Assembly: GCA_024404025.1 (NCBI GenBank)
Contig: JAKSQP010000003.1
Location: 95,338 to 159,337, forward strand
Length of the DNA stretch: 64,000 bases
Direction of reading: 5' to 3'
Origin: Clostridia bacterium
Lineage (GTDB): Bacteria; Bacillota; Clostridia; Oscillospirales; Acutalibacteraceae
In this document: positions 15,844 through 23,854 of the stretch, piece after piece
How the letters are laid out: every line of letters begins with the position of its first letter
How positions within the stretch are numbered: position 1 is the stretch's first letter
The notes under the pieces: model-generated
Seen by the model: only the letters and a program-made list of their open reading frames with translations
Databases searched by the model: none
Told to the model about the DNA's origin: nothing
Made by a program: the position numbers and the translations under genes

Positions 15844-17349
15844 ATGAAAAAAATAATTGCATCGGTTCTGTCGCTTCTTATGATTTTTTCCGCTGCCGCA
15901 ATTCCCGCATCGGCCGAAAAAATTGAATATACAATAGAAAATCCTTATGCAGACATTGATTTTTCAACATGGAAGGGATATAAAACGCAGCTTCATTGCC
16001 ACACTACCGCAAGCGACGGATATATGACGATCAAGGAAGCGATAGACGGTTATTATGCTCTTGATTACGATATAGTTGCCATTACCGACCACGGCACAAC
16101 AAATCTCGGATGGGATAAAGCTCCCAACACTATTCCCATTATGAGGGCGATCAAAAAAGAGCGCACCGGCGGCGCAAAGAATCCGATAATCCCTCTTTCA
16201 ATGGAGGAATATACCGGCTACACAAACGGCACGAGAGAAAGCTCTGTTTATACCTTTGAAAGAGACGGCAAACAGGTCAGCACGGAAAGAAGCAGAACTC
16301 ACGAAAACGGTCTTCTTGATGTTCCGCAGGGCAATGAGCTTAATATGGCAACTCCCAAGTGCGACTGCCATCTGACCTGCTATTTCAGCAATTACGGCCA
16401 GGGTTATGCAGGTGTTTACGGCGATTATGAAACTCCGTCAAAGCAGGTTGCAAAAGACGGCGGTATCACAATGCTTTCTCATATCGGAGAATATGTTTAT
16501 CCCGAAAAGGATTCAGCGGACCATGTCGGCAAAAAGGTTGATGAATATTTTGTCAATAAGTTTGCGAGAATCTTCCTCGATAATCCTCATTCAAGCGTTG
16601 GTATGGGCATCAACAGCGCAACCGATGCTCACACCCGCTGTGACAGAATTCTCTATGATCAGATTCTTCAGAAGACAATTCCAAACGGTGTTACTCCCTG
16701 GGGCTTCTGCTTCTCCGATTCTCACAGCATAACTTCCATCAACGATGCCTATACGGTTATGTGGATGCCGGAGCTTACAAACGAAGCATTCCGAAATTGT
16801 ATGGTCAACGGTCAGTTCTTTGCCGTTTCTCATTTTTCAAACGGCTTTGAGCTTAACGGTATGCAGGAGATGGAGGGCTATCTTGACGAAAACTGCGATA
16901 ATGTTGAATGGTGGAAGGATAATACTCCAAAGGTCAACAAGGTTGAAGTTGATGAAGAAAACGATATAATCAAGGTTTGGGGCGAAAACTTCAACTATAT
17001 TACGTGGGTTTCCAACGGCAATGTTGTGCTTCGTGATTATGACTGCGAGAGCGGCTATGCAGAGCTTGATCTTCATTCGGAAGAGCTTCTTGACGATATC
17101 AATATGTTTGTCAGATTCTACATTTCAGGGGACAACGGAATTTGCTATTCGCAGCCAATGGTAATCAGAAAGAACGGCGAAAGCTTTGCTCCGGTTGATG
17201 TTCCTAAAACTCACGATCTGCCTGCTTTCCTCAGAGGACTTGTGACCGTTCTTGATGTTCTTCTCTTTAAGTGGAGTCCGGTTATATGGGCATTCAAATA
17301 TTTTGCACTCGGTTATAATCCTCTTGAGCAGCTCTTTAAACTTTATTAA
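15844..17349 (+). CDS. Secreted PHP-domain phosphoesterase-like protein (paralogue 2)
   Basis: This 501-residue exported protein has a signal peptide ending near IPASA (residue 24). Its PHP motifs are intact: LHCHTTASDG (H51, H53), ITDHG (D82, H83), LSHIGEY and FSDSH. A beta-sandwich-like region follows (VDEENDIIKVWGE). The C-terminal extension has FLRGLV at 462-467 and a long hydrophobic, Trp/Phe-rich stretch to the end. AAGGAG lies before the ATG and a predicted promoter lies at 15788. It is followed by paralogue 3 after 12 bp. All three paralogues share the NPYxD(I/V)D motif just after the signal peptide. Confidence 0.8.
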   Translation: MKKIIASVLSLLMIFSAAAIPASAEKIEYTIENPYADIDFSTWKGYKTQLHCHTTASDGYMTIKEAIDGYYALDYDIVAITDHGTTNLGWDKAPNTIPIMRAIKKERTGGAKNPIIPLSMEEYTGYTNGTRESSVYTFERDGKQVSTERSRTHENGLLDVPQGNELNMATPKCDCHLTCYFSNYGQGYAGVYGDYETPSKQVAKDGGITMLSHIGEYVYPEKDSADHVGKKVDEYFVNKFARIFLDNPHSSVGMGINSATDAHTRCDRILYDQILQKTIPNGVTPWGFCFSDSHSITSINDAYTVMWMPELTNEAFRNCMVNGQFFAVSHFSNGFELNGMQEMEGYLDENCDNVEWWKDNTPKVNKVEVDEENDIIKVWGENFNYITWVSNGNVVLRDYDCESGYAELDLHSEELLDDINMFVRFYISGDNGICYSQPMVIRKNGESFAPVDVPKTHDLPAFLRGLVTVLDVLLFKWSPVIWAFKYFALGYNPLEQLFKLY

Positions 17350-17361
17350 ACGGTGATAAAT

Positions 17362-18708
17362 ATGAAAAAAATAATTTCCGCATTTCTTGCAGTTCTTATT
17401 CTTGCTTCTGCTCTCTGTCTTCCCGTTTCGGCGGAAAGAAGCGGAGTTCAGTATACGATTATAAATCCTTATAAGGATGTTGACTGGGCAAACTCCGAAA
17501 CCTATAAAGCCTGCCTTCATTGCCACACAAACGCCAGCGACGGCGAATGCGACCTCAATGAATGGATCGGCCTTTATTATGATGCAGGCTATGATATTCT
17601 TGCAATTACCGACCACGGCGTTATCAACAACGGCTGGAATAAAGAAAAGAGAACAAACGGCATTTTCAACGGCTTCAAATCCGTTTCGCCTCTTACCGAT
17701 GAACAGTATTCAAGATATATCAACGGCACGGACAGAAACGGCAGAGGCATTGTTGACATTACCGGCGGCATTGAATGCAACATGGCAGTTGTTTCAAAGA
17801 CCCATGTTAATGGCTATTGGACAACCTACGGTCAGGGTGTCTGGGGCAAGGAAAATGACTATGAAACCGCTCCGAAGGAAATCGAAAAGAGCGGAGGTTA
17901 CAGCGTTCTCAACCATGTAGGCGACTGGGTAAATTCCAATAATTATCCCGCCCGTTCACATAATCCGTTCTATATCAACTATTTTGCAAATATTTTCACA
18001 AAATATAAAACCTGCCTCGGAATGGAAATCATCAATAACACCGATAACTGCACGAGAGCGGACCGTGAGCTTTGGGATGAACTTCTTTCGGTTGTTATTC
18101 CTACAGGCAGGAATATATGGGCTTTTGCGGATGACGATTCCGAATACAGAGATGAAGTCGGCCGCTCATTCGAGCTTTTCCCGATGACCTCAAACAGCGA
18201 AGAAAATGTTAAGAATGCGATGATAAACGGCGCTTTCTTTGCCGCAAGCAAATATCAGAAGAATCCGGCGAGAAAGAATGAAATCGAGGGCGACGGACTT
18301 GTTCCTCTTGTTACCGATATTAAAATCAACGGCAATGTAATTACCGTTGAGTGCGACAAGGATAGAGGATGCGACACAATTGAATGGGTTTCGGACGGAA
18401 AGGTTATCGCAGCTGATAATTCCGGCTCCTGCTCATATACTCTGAACCTCAATGATTATGACGGAAATCTCGGCTGCTATGTGCGCTTTGTGCTTAAGAG
18501 CGTTTCTCACGGCGTAACTTATTCTCAGGCGTTTGAGCTTCAGTATGATGGCAGAGTGAATAAGGAAATTCCGGCTTCTCCGATTCCCGAAAACTTCCTC
18601 GGCAGAATCTTCTGGCTCTGGTATCAGAGACTGAGCGTTACTCTTGCAGATCTCATCGGCGAAAAGATTGCCGATAAACTCGGTAAAATTCCCGTTGTTG
18701 CAGAATAA
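17362..18708 (+). CDS. Secreted PHP-domain protein with altered last metal motif (paralogue 3)
   Basis: This 448-residue exported protein has a signal peptide ending near LPVSA (residue 24). Three of the four PHP metal motifs are present: LHCHTNASDG (H53, H55), ITDHG (D84, H85) and LNHVGDW. The fourth, DAH or DSH in its paralogues, aligns here to WAFADDDSEY, where the histidine has become Glu261, so activity may be changed or lost. A beta-sandwich-like region follows, and then a tail with FLGRIF at 412-417. The start is ATG 17362; the GTG 9 bp earlier lies inside a GGTGA ribosome site. It is in the same transcript as paralogue 2, and a palindromic repeat begins at its stop codon. Confidence 0.78.
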   Translation: MKKIISAFLAVLILASALCLPVSAERSGVQYTIINPYKDVDWANSETYKACLHCHTNASDGECDLNEWIGLYYDAGYDILAITDHGVINNGWNKEKRTNGIFNGFKSVSPLTDEQYSRYINGTDRNGRGIVDITGGIECNMAVVSKTHVNGYWTTYGQGVWGKENDYETAPKEIEKSGGYSVLNHVGDWVNSNNYPARSHNPFYINYFANIFTKYKTCLGMEIINNTDNCTRADRELWDELLSVVIPTGRNIWAFADDDSEYRDEVGRSFELFPMTSNSEENVKNAMINGAFFAASKYQKNPARKNEIEGDGLVPLVTDIKINGNVITVECDKDRGCDTIEWVSDGKVIAADNSGSCSYTLNLNDYDGNLGCYVRFVLKSVSHGVTYSQAFELQYDGRVNKEIPASPIPENFLGRIFWLWYQRLSVTLADLIGEKIADKLGKIPVVAE

Positions 18709-18801
18709 CCGAGTGATGATAAAATGAACCCATTTCACTTTATAATGGGCATCTGCTTCGTTGCTCTCATTCGCAATACACAAAGTATTACTCACTCGGT
18801 T
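18707..18801. repeat. 95-bp palindromic element with perfect 10-bp terminal inverted repeats
   Basis: The ends are AACCGAGTGA (18707-18716) and TCACTCGGTT (18792-18801). Inside are a 6-bp CCCATT/AATGGG stem and AATACACAAAGTATT (18775-18789), which also occurs in the 280-bp element at 12650. It overlaps the stop codon of the PHP gene on the left and abuts the AAGGAGG of the small peptide gene on the right. It could be a small mobile palindrome or a structured RNA in the message. Confidence 0.6.
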
Positions 18802-18815
18802 AAGGAGGATTTATC

Positions 18816-18896
18816 ATGGTACTTTTCAGAGGCTTCGTATGGGCGATATGGGCTTTCTGTGAACTCATTCGCAACGGAATAGAAGCAATATTCTGA
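18816..18896 (+). CDS. 26-residue hydrophobic aromatic peptide
   Basis: A very short gene with an excellent ribosome site: AAGGAGG at 18802-18808, ATG at 18816. The predicted product begins MVLFRGFVWAIWAF and continues CELIRNGIEAIF. It is rich in Phe, Trp and Ile with few charges, as in an amphipathic or membrane-active helix. A strong terminator begins 11 bases after its stop, so it is the last gene of the PHP transcript. Its composition and FxxLI spacing resemble the C-terminal tails of the secreted proteins upstream. It could be a free-standing functional peptide or the remnant of the tail of a deleted gene; the strong start signal favours the first. Confidence 0.5.
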   Translation: MVLFRGFVWAIWAFCELIRNGIEAIF

Positions 18897-18907
18897 TTTA
18901 AACTGTA

Positions 18908-18943
18908 AAAACAGCGGTGTTCGATTAACACCGCTGTTTTTTA
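18908..18943. terminator. Bidirectional terminator
   Basis: A perfect 14-bp stem, AAAACAGCGGTGTT (18908-18921) and complement (18927-18940), with a T-run on the plus strand and an A-run on the other side. It closes the PHP/peptide transcript and the reverse-strand YhhN operon, whose stop codon is at 18941-18943. Confidence 0.9.
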
Positions 18944-19582
18944 TAAAAGTGCAGAGCCGAGTGCTATGAGAAATTCGCCTGTTATGTAAGTTGACATAAC
19001 CGTTCTGAAATAATTCGGTTTCTTTTCGTGGAAGCATTCGATAAACAGAAAATTATCCGAAATGAAGAAGAGAACGGCGCCGATATAAATCAAAATTCCG
19101 AAAGGATTCAGGCTGCTCAGCATTGTCATCAGAGCGAGAATGTTCATAAAAGCATTAGTCAGAAGATAAATATAGAGCAGGGGAGCCATTCTTTCGGGAG
19201 CCGATTTTCTGATAAGAAATATCGTTATTGCCGCAGCGGCGCAGTAAATTACGGAAATAACCGCAACCAAAATAAAATTCAGCGATGAAAAGTCAATTTT
19301 CGGAATGTATGAAAGTCCGTATACCATGTGAGAAAGCATGAAGAAAAGTCCGCCGGCGGTGAACCATTTTACACCGGGCTTTATCAGAAACACATCGCCG
19401 AGCCAGCTTGCAATTGCCGCAATGACCCAAACAGGCGAAATAGTTTCGGCTATTGAAAAATAGCAGAGCATAATTGAGGGGAGAATCAATGATTTTGTCA
19501 GACTGCCGTGCTTTTTCCAAAAGAGGTGGAGAACGGAATTTATCGCAAAAAACGCAAAACTTACAATTCTGAATATTGTCAT
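18941..19582 (-). CDS. YhhN/TMEM86-family lysoplasmalogenase-like membrane protein
   Basis: YhhN-family proteins hydrolyse the vinyl-ether bond of lysoplasmalogens. This 213-residue protein is hydrophobic with about seven or eight membrane segments. It shows family features: an SLILPSIML segment, a conserved GDVF segment (SWLGDVFLIKPG near residue 60) and FFMLSHMVYG. The start (ATG 19582) overlaps the stop of the lipase gene by 4 bp, so the two are coupled. It is last in a four-gene reverse operon (metallophosphoesterase, YitT, lipase, YhhN). Plasmalogens are common in anaerobic clostridia, which fits. Substrate specificity is assumed from the family only. Confidence 0.8.
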   Translation of the reverse strand: MTIFRIVSFAFFAINSVLHLFWKKHGSLTKSLILPSIMLCYFSIAETISPVWVIAAIASWLGDVFLIKPGVKWFTAGGLFFMLSHMVYGLSYIPKIDFSSLNFILVAVISVIYCAAAAITIFLIRKSAPERMAPLLYIYLLTNAFMNILALMTMLSSLNPFGILIYIGAVLFFISDNFLFIECFHEKKPNYFRTVMSTYITGEFLIALGSALL

Positions 19583-20811
19583 TTTCTTATAAGCTCCTTT
19601 TCGCTTATTGCGGTCATAAATGCGCAGTAGGTGCATACATCGTGGCCGTATGAAAAATAAATATCGGAAATTTTTCCGTTTGTTGCGCCTGAAATACCTT
19701 CATATATAACGAAGAAATCAGCTATTGTTTTGAAAACTCCGGCGCAGCTGTACCTTTTGAGGAATGTGTCCGTCATAAGTTTTGTTCCGTTCTGATTTTC
19801 CTGCGAGCCGGGTATTTCGCCGGTTATGGTGCAGAGGGTTTTGAAGAAATATTCTTTAACGGAGCATTCGCTGCCGAGAAAATTGAATTTTTTGTCATAG
19901 TAGCTGTCAATATCGGGGACGGCAGCACAAAGTTTTTTGAAAAGTTTGTTAACGGTTTTCGGACCTTTTTTAAACGGATGATATTCCTTGCCTTCGGTAT
20001 ATTCGGCATAGAATTTGTTTACCTTGCCGAGAATATCACCGAAATCCGATGAATTTGATTTGTTCGGAAGAGAAAGAGTGATTCCGTATCTTTCATAGCC
20101 CCATTCGGCGGGCATACATCTTGTGACAAAATCCTCATCGTTGACTATGTTGAAAATTCTGCTGAATCGTTTTTCTTTCGGCTCATCGCCTTTATATGCA
20201 GCGGGAGCGGCAAAGGTATAGGTGAAAATATCTTTTGCTTCGGCAAAATTTTCATCCTTGATAAGATGAGCGGCAAGCAGATCGGAAGTCGCTCCGCCAC
20301 GGCTGTGGCCGCTGATGAGAATTTTCATTTTTTTGCCGTCTTTTTTAAGTCCGTCAATGTAATTTGAGAGCAGATTATAAACATATTTTTCACATTCGGC
20401 AAAGCCTTTGTGAACTTTTCCTTTTCCGGAATCGAAATTTTCATACCATTGACCTCTTCTTGAACCGACAAGGCAGGCAAAAACGAGCCTTGTTTCTTCT
20501 CCGCCGATAATTGTGTCCATTGAAGAAAATGAGCAGTCGATCTCATTTCTGTCGGTTTCGGAATGCGTTTCGATATTTTTAAAACCGAGAGCTGAAAAAA
20601 CCTTATGAATTCCGCTGTCTTCGGGCTCGGGTTTTTCCGACCAGGGCAGGTCATAGCCGATCATCGTGAGCTGCGAGCAGAGCCTTGCAAGGTCGTGATT
20701 ATATTCAATTGAATCAGCCGAAAAAAGCTCCGGGCTGAAATATATATCAGCGTGTGCATTGCGTTTGAAATTGACATAATCCACCGAAAAAAGTTTAAGT
20801 TCAGTTTTCAT
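19579..20811 (-). CDS. Class 3 lipase-like alpha/beta hydrolase
   Basis: This 410-residue protein has the lipase_3 core: ILISGHSRGGATSDLLAAHL with nucleophile S170 in GHSRGG, then FNIVNDEDFVTR carrying a probable catalytic aspartate (D225 or D227). No signal peptide is visible, so it may be cytosolic or leave by another route. GGAGC precedes the ATG. The start overlaps the YitT stop by 11 bp and its own stop overlaps the YhhN start by 4 bp. Placement beside a lysoplasmalogenase-like protein suggests turnover of membrane lipids. Related clostridial proteins are annotated as DUF2974 or Mbeg1-like hydrolases. Confidence 0.75.
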   Translation of the reverse strand: MKTELKLFSVDYVNFKRNAHADIYFSPELFSADSIEYNHDLARLCSQLTMIGYDLPWSEKPEPEDSGIHKVFSALGFKNIETHSETDRNEIDCSFSSMDTIIGGEETRLVFACLVGSRRGQWYENFDSGKGKVHKGFAECEKYVYNLLSNYIDGLKKDGKKMKILISGHSRGGATSDLLAAHLIKDENFAEAKDIFTYTFAAPAAYKGDEPKEKRFSRIFNIVNDEDFVTRCMPAEWGYERYGITLSLPNKSNSSDFGDILGKVNKFYAEYTEGKEYHPFKKGPKTVNKLFKKLCAAVPDIDSYYDKKFNFLGSECSVKEYFFKTLCTITGEIPGSQENQNGTKLMTDTFLKRYSCAGVFKTIADFFVIYEGISGATNGKISDIYFSYGHDVCTYCAFMTAISEKELIRK

Positions 20812-21436
20812 AATGTTTGCTCCGATTCTTTTTTGTTTTAATTTTCTGAAACCATCCGATTATCTGACCGGAAATAATGACCGTAACGAGGGACCATGCG
20901 ATGCGCTTAAACGGGATATATGAAAGCGAAAGCAGAAGGACGGCAACATCAGAAACAAGATAAATCCATCTGATGTCAATTTTTGTTTTGGCGGAAATAG
21001 CCATTGCAATGGCATCGTCTCCGCCGGTTGCTCCGCCTGCCCGGATGCTGATCCCTACGCCGATTCCGACGAACAACGCTCCAACTATTGCTGCCGCAGC
21101 GGGATAAGGAGCGAGAGAAGGGAGAACGGGATCAAAACATTCAAATATTCTGTAACTTGCGGAAAATGCGATTCCCGCAACAGCGGAATATCCGAGAAAT
21201 CCGGTGCCGAGAACTTTCCGCCCGATTGCAAAGCAGATTCCGTTTATAACAATGTCGGAATAAGCAGGAGAAATGTTGAACCAGTATTTTAAAAGCAATG
21301 TTGCTCCGAGAACGCCGCCTTCGGTTACGGCGGTCTGTGCGTGAACATTATAAAGACCGAAGGCAAGAATAATATTTCCGATCGAGATCATTATGCAGCG
21401 GAATATTACCTCACGGGTAATTTTTATTTTTTTCAA
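20801..21436 (-). CDS. YitT-family integral membrane protein
   Basis: YitT (DUF161/DUF2179 family) proteins are membrane proteins of unclear transport function, common in Firmicutes. About five or six membrane segments and the family motif GGATGGDDAIAMAIS (near residue 140) are visible. I place the start at TTG 21436 because GGAG lies 8 bp upstream. The longest open frame begins at 21493 but would overlap the upstream phosphoesterase by 25 bp without a ribosome site. At 211 residues it lacks the C-terminal DUF2179 domain of many YitT proteins. It is the second gene of a four-gene operon. Confidence 0.8.
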   Translation of the reverse strand: MKKIKITREVIFRCIMISIGNIILAFGLYNVHAQTAVTEGGVLGATLLLKYWFNISPAYSDIVINGICFAIGRKVLGTGFLGYSAVAGIAFSASYRIFECFDPVLPSLAPYPAAAAIVGALFVGIGVGISIRAGGATGGDDAIAMAISAKTKIDIRWIYLVSDVAVLLLSLSYIPFKRIAWSLVTVIISGQIIGWFQKIKTKKNRSKHYEN

Positions 21437-21468
21437 TTGAAATTCTCCGATAGAAATGATATACTTTT

Positions 21469-22518
21469 TCAAAGCTGTGAAACTCTGATGCATTCGCCGG
21501 GATAGTTTTCAACAGTATCCTTTGAACGCACCATATAAGTTTTCACATTCCACGGGTCGCTTTCTTCAATTTCAAAAACTCTGCCGCCCCGAAGGTCATC
21601 GGCGCAGTAGCCGTCATAATTCAGGCCGGCATCATTGCAGAGCTTTATGCCGAGGAAACTTCCCGTAAAATCATTTATATGATCGTGACCGCAGACAACG
21701 GTTTTAACATCGCCTCTGTCGAGGATTGCGTTGAACATTCCCGAATTTATCGGTGAACAGCCGACCCCTTCACGCCTTGTTCCCTCATAATATGATTCTG
21801 CGGTGTTTTTATAGGTGATAACATATTCGGGCAGGGCTATGTGCATCGTCATAAGTCCGGGTATTTTGTGGCCTGCGTATTTTTCAAGCTCAACCGATGA
21901 ATTCCAATACCACATAAGCTGGTCGAAATTCAATGTGTCATATCCTGCGCCCCAATCGTGAAGGCAGGTCGGATAAACGCATTGCTTATCCCATTTATTA
22001 TCCGGATTTCCGAGATTGAATTCTTTCATAAAGTCATTCAGCGAATCGTGAGAATCAATTCCCCAGATGTTATAAACTATATCGTCACCGTTTCCGGAGC
22101 GTATCGGCAGAACGAAGTTGCCGATTCCGTGGATTTCTCCGGGACCTCTTTTGGTAAGGTTATATTCGAATTCTTCATAAATTTCCTGCTGGGAAAAATT
22201 TGCATGACCGACGCATTCGTTATCATGATTGCCGAAAACGTGAGCCCAGGGAATTTTTCTTTTCTCAACAAGCTCAAAAACGGGCCTGACAAATTTTCTC
22301 ATATTTTCCGGCGAATCCATTGCATCCCGCCATACGATGTCTCCAAGAACCATCAGAAGGTCGGGCTTGACGGAATCAAGGATTGCGGCGAGGTCACGCA
22401 GAATTCTCGTGTCGAAATCAACAACTCCGTGAAGGTCGGAAATGCAGAGGATTTTAAATTTTCCGTTTTTAAATTTCAGAGGATGTTTTGTATATAAATT
22501 CTCTTCAAGATAGCTCAT
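21469..22518 (-). CDS. Calcineurin-like metallophosphoesterase
   Basis: A 349-residue two-metal phosphoesterase. The motifs are SDLHG (D28, H30), VLGD (D60), GNHDN (N97, H98) and a late GHDH, so the active site is complete. No signal peptide is present, so it should be cytosolic. It resembles the purple-acid-phosphatase-like or DR1281-type proteins that hydrolyse phosphodiesters, but the substrate is unknown. It is first in the reverse operon; ATG 22518 has CCGGAGG upstream and a predicted promoter lies at 22546-22575. It is divergent from another metallophosphoesterase. Confidence 0.85.
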   Translation of the reverse strand: MSYLEENLYTKHPLKFKNGKFKILCISDLHGVVDFDTRILRDLAAILDSVKPDLLMVLGDIVWRDAMDSPENMRKFVRPVFELVEKRKIPWAHVFGNHDNECVGHANFSQQEIYEEFEYNLTKRGPGEIHGIGNFVLPIRSGNGDDIVYNIWGIDSHDSLNDFMKEFNLGNPDNKWDKQCVYPTCLHDWGAGYDTLNFDQLMWYWNSSVELEKYAGHKIPGLMTMHIALPEYVITYKNTAESYYEGTRREGVGCSPINSGMFNAILDRGDVKTVVCGHDHINDFTGSFLGIKLCNDAGLNYDGYCADDLRGGRVFEIEESDPWNVKTYMVRSKDTVENYPGECIRVSQL

Positions 22519-22545
22519 TTTGATTTCCTCCGGATTTTTTTAACA

Positions 22546-22575
22546 ATTATATCATATAAACAAAATCAATTGCAA
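22546..22575 (-). promoter_or_regulatory. Predicted reverse-strand promoter of the phosphoesterase-YitT-lipase-YhhN operon
   Basis: On the reverse strand TTGCAA (22575-22570), 18-base spacer, TATAAT (22551-22546), with TGA before the -10 (extended -10). Confidence 0.6.
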
Positions 22576-22594
22576 TAAAAAAGGAGTATATGCT

Positions 22595-23815
22595 ATGAAA
22601 AAAGAAATTTTTGAACCCGTTCTTCGTTTTATGGTTGTCAGCGATGTTCATATCAAGGATGAAGAGAGCGTTGAAAGAGAAAGATTTGCAAAAGCGATAA
22701 AAGATGCTTATGCAATAGCCGAAAAGGGCGAAACATATAAAAAACTCGACGCAATCGCAATTGTCGGCGATTATGCAACAAGCGGCACGGAAATGCAGTT
22801 CAAGGTTGTTAAAAGGATTCTTGATGAAAATATAAAAGCGGATGAAACGCATGTCATCGCTCCGATAGCGAGCCATGAATTCAGTTCGGATGGCGTTGAA
22901 GCCGCTCTTGAAAAGCTTAAAAGAATTATGGGCAAGGAGCCGGATACCCATGATATAATCAACGGCTTTCATTTTATTGCCGTAACTCCGTCAAAGGGAA
23001 CAAGATATGATGATGAGAAAAAGGCGTGGATGGCAAAGGAACTTAAATCAGCTGCAGCGGATGACAGAGCAAAACCGATTTTTGTTTTTCAGCATCCTCA
23101 TAATACCGACACGGTTTACGGCAGCATGATATGGGGCGAAGATGACCTTATTGCCGTTTATATGAATTATCCGCAGGTCATTCATTTTTCGGGCCATTCC
23201 CACGCTCCCATAAATGATCCCCGTTCAATTCATCAGCTTCATTTTACTTCTCTCGGGACGGGAACATTGAGTTATTTTGAGAATGATGAATTTGATAAAT
23301 ATTATAAAACATTTCCGGCAGGCAAGGAAAAAGCGGCGCAGATGCTTATAGTTGAGGCCGATGCCGAAAACAGAGTCAGAGTTTATCCCTATGATGTTAT
23401 TACGGGAAATTATTTCTCCGAGCCGTGGAAAATCGACAAACCCTGCGACCCCTCAACATTTATCTACACAAGAGAAATCAGAATGAAAAACGCCGCAGAT
23501 CCTTATTTTGAAGACGGAGCGGAAATAAAAATAACCGCAGGAAAAAATTCGGTTGAGTTTGAATTCCCTCAGGCGAAGATCGACACCGACCCGTTTGTTA
23601 ACGGTTATGATGTCAAAGTAAAAAACGAAGACGGATTCATTATAAGAGCAATCAGCTTCTGGTCTGAATATTATTTCTACGATATGCCGGAAACGATGCA
23701 TGAAAAAGTTGACGGGCTTGAATCAGGCAGAAATTATACCATTGAAATCAATGCAAACAGCTTCTGGAACACAACAACAAAGAAGCCGCTGACCGCTTCA
23801 TTCAGAACAAAATGA
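22595..23815 (+). CDS. Metallophosphoesterase with altered GNH motif and C-terminal beta domain
   Basis: This 406-residue protein has most of the calcineurin-like motifs: VSDVH near residue 16, IVGDY near 57, FQHPH and FSGHSH. Motif III, usually GNHE/D, reads ASHEF here (near residue 90), so the asparagine that contacts metal and substrate is a serine. The last 100 residues form an Ig-like or fibronectin-like beta domain. No signal peptide is visible. The gene is monocistronic, with AAGGAG upstream and a hairpin terminator just after the stop. It may be a modified phosphoesterase or a non-catalytic relative. Confidence 0.75.
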   Translation: MKKEIFEPVLRFMVVSDVHIKDEESVERERFAKAIKDAYAIAEKGETYKKLDAIAIVGDYATSGTEMQFKVVKRILDENIKADETHVIAPIASHEFSSDGVEAALEKLKRIMGKEPDTHDIINGFHFIAVTPSKGTRYDDEKKAWMAKELKSAAADDRAKPIFVFQHPHNTDTVYGSMIWGEDDLIAVYMNYPQVIHFSGHSHAPINDPRSIHQLHFTSLGTGTLSYFENDEFDKYYKTFPAGKEKAAQMLIVEADAENRVRVYPYDVITGNYFSEPWKIDKPCDPSTFIYTREIRMKNAADPYFEDGAEIKITAGKNSVEFEFPQAKIDTDPFVNGYDVKVKNEDGFIIRAISFWSEYYFYDMPETMHEKVDGLESGRNYTIEINANSFWNTTTKKPLTASFRTK

Positions 23816-23851
23816 AAAAGAAGCTGCTGAAAAAATTCGGCAGCTTCTTTT
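23816..23851. terminator. Bidirectional terminator between convergent genes
   Basis: The stem AAGAAGCTGC...GCAGCTTCTT (23816-23850) extends by a G-U pair and three further pairs to an AAAA loop. A-rich and T-rich flanks serve both strands. Confidence 0.85.
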
Positions 23852-23854
23852 ATG

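Noticed and set aside
18433..18795. 120-codon reverse frame across the end of PHP-3 and the 95-bp element
   Set aside because: It is antisense to a real gene and driven by the repeat sequence.
21437..21493. Longer start for the YitT-type protein
   Set aside because: Would overlap the upstream gene by 25 bp and has no ribosome site; TTG 21436 has GGAG.
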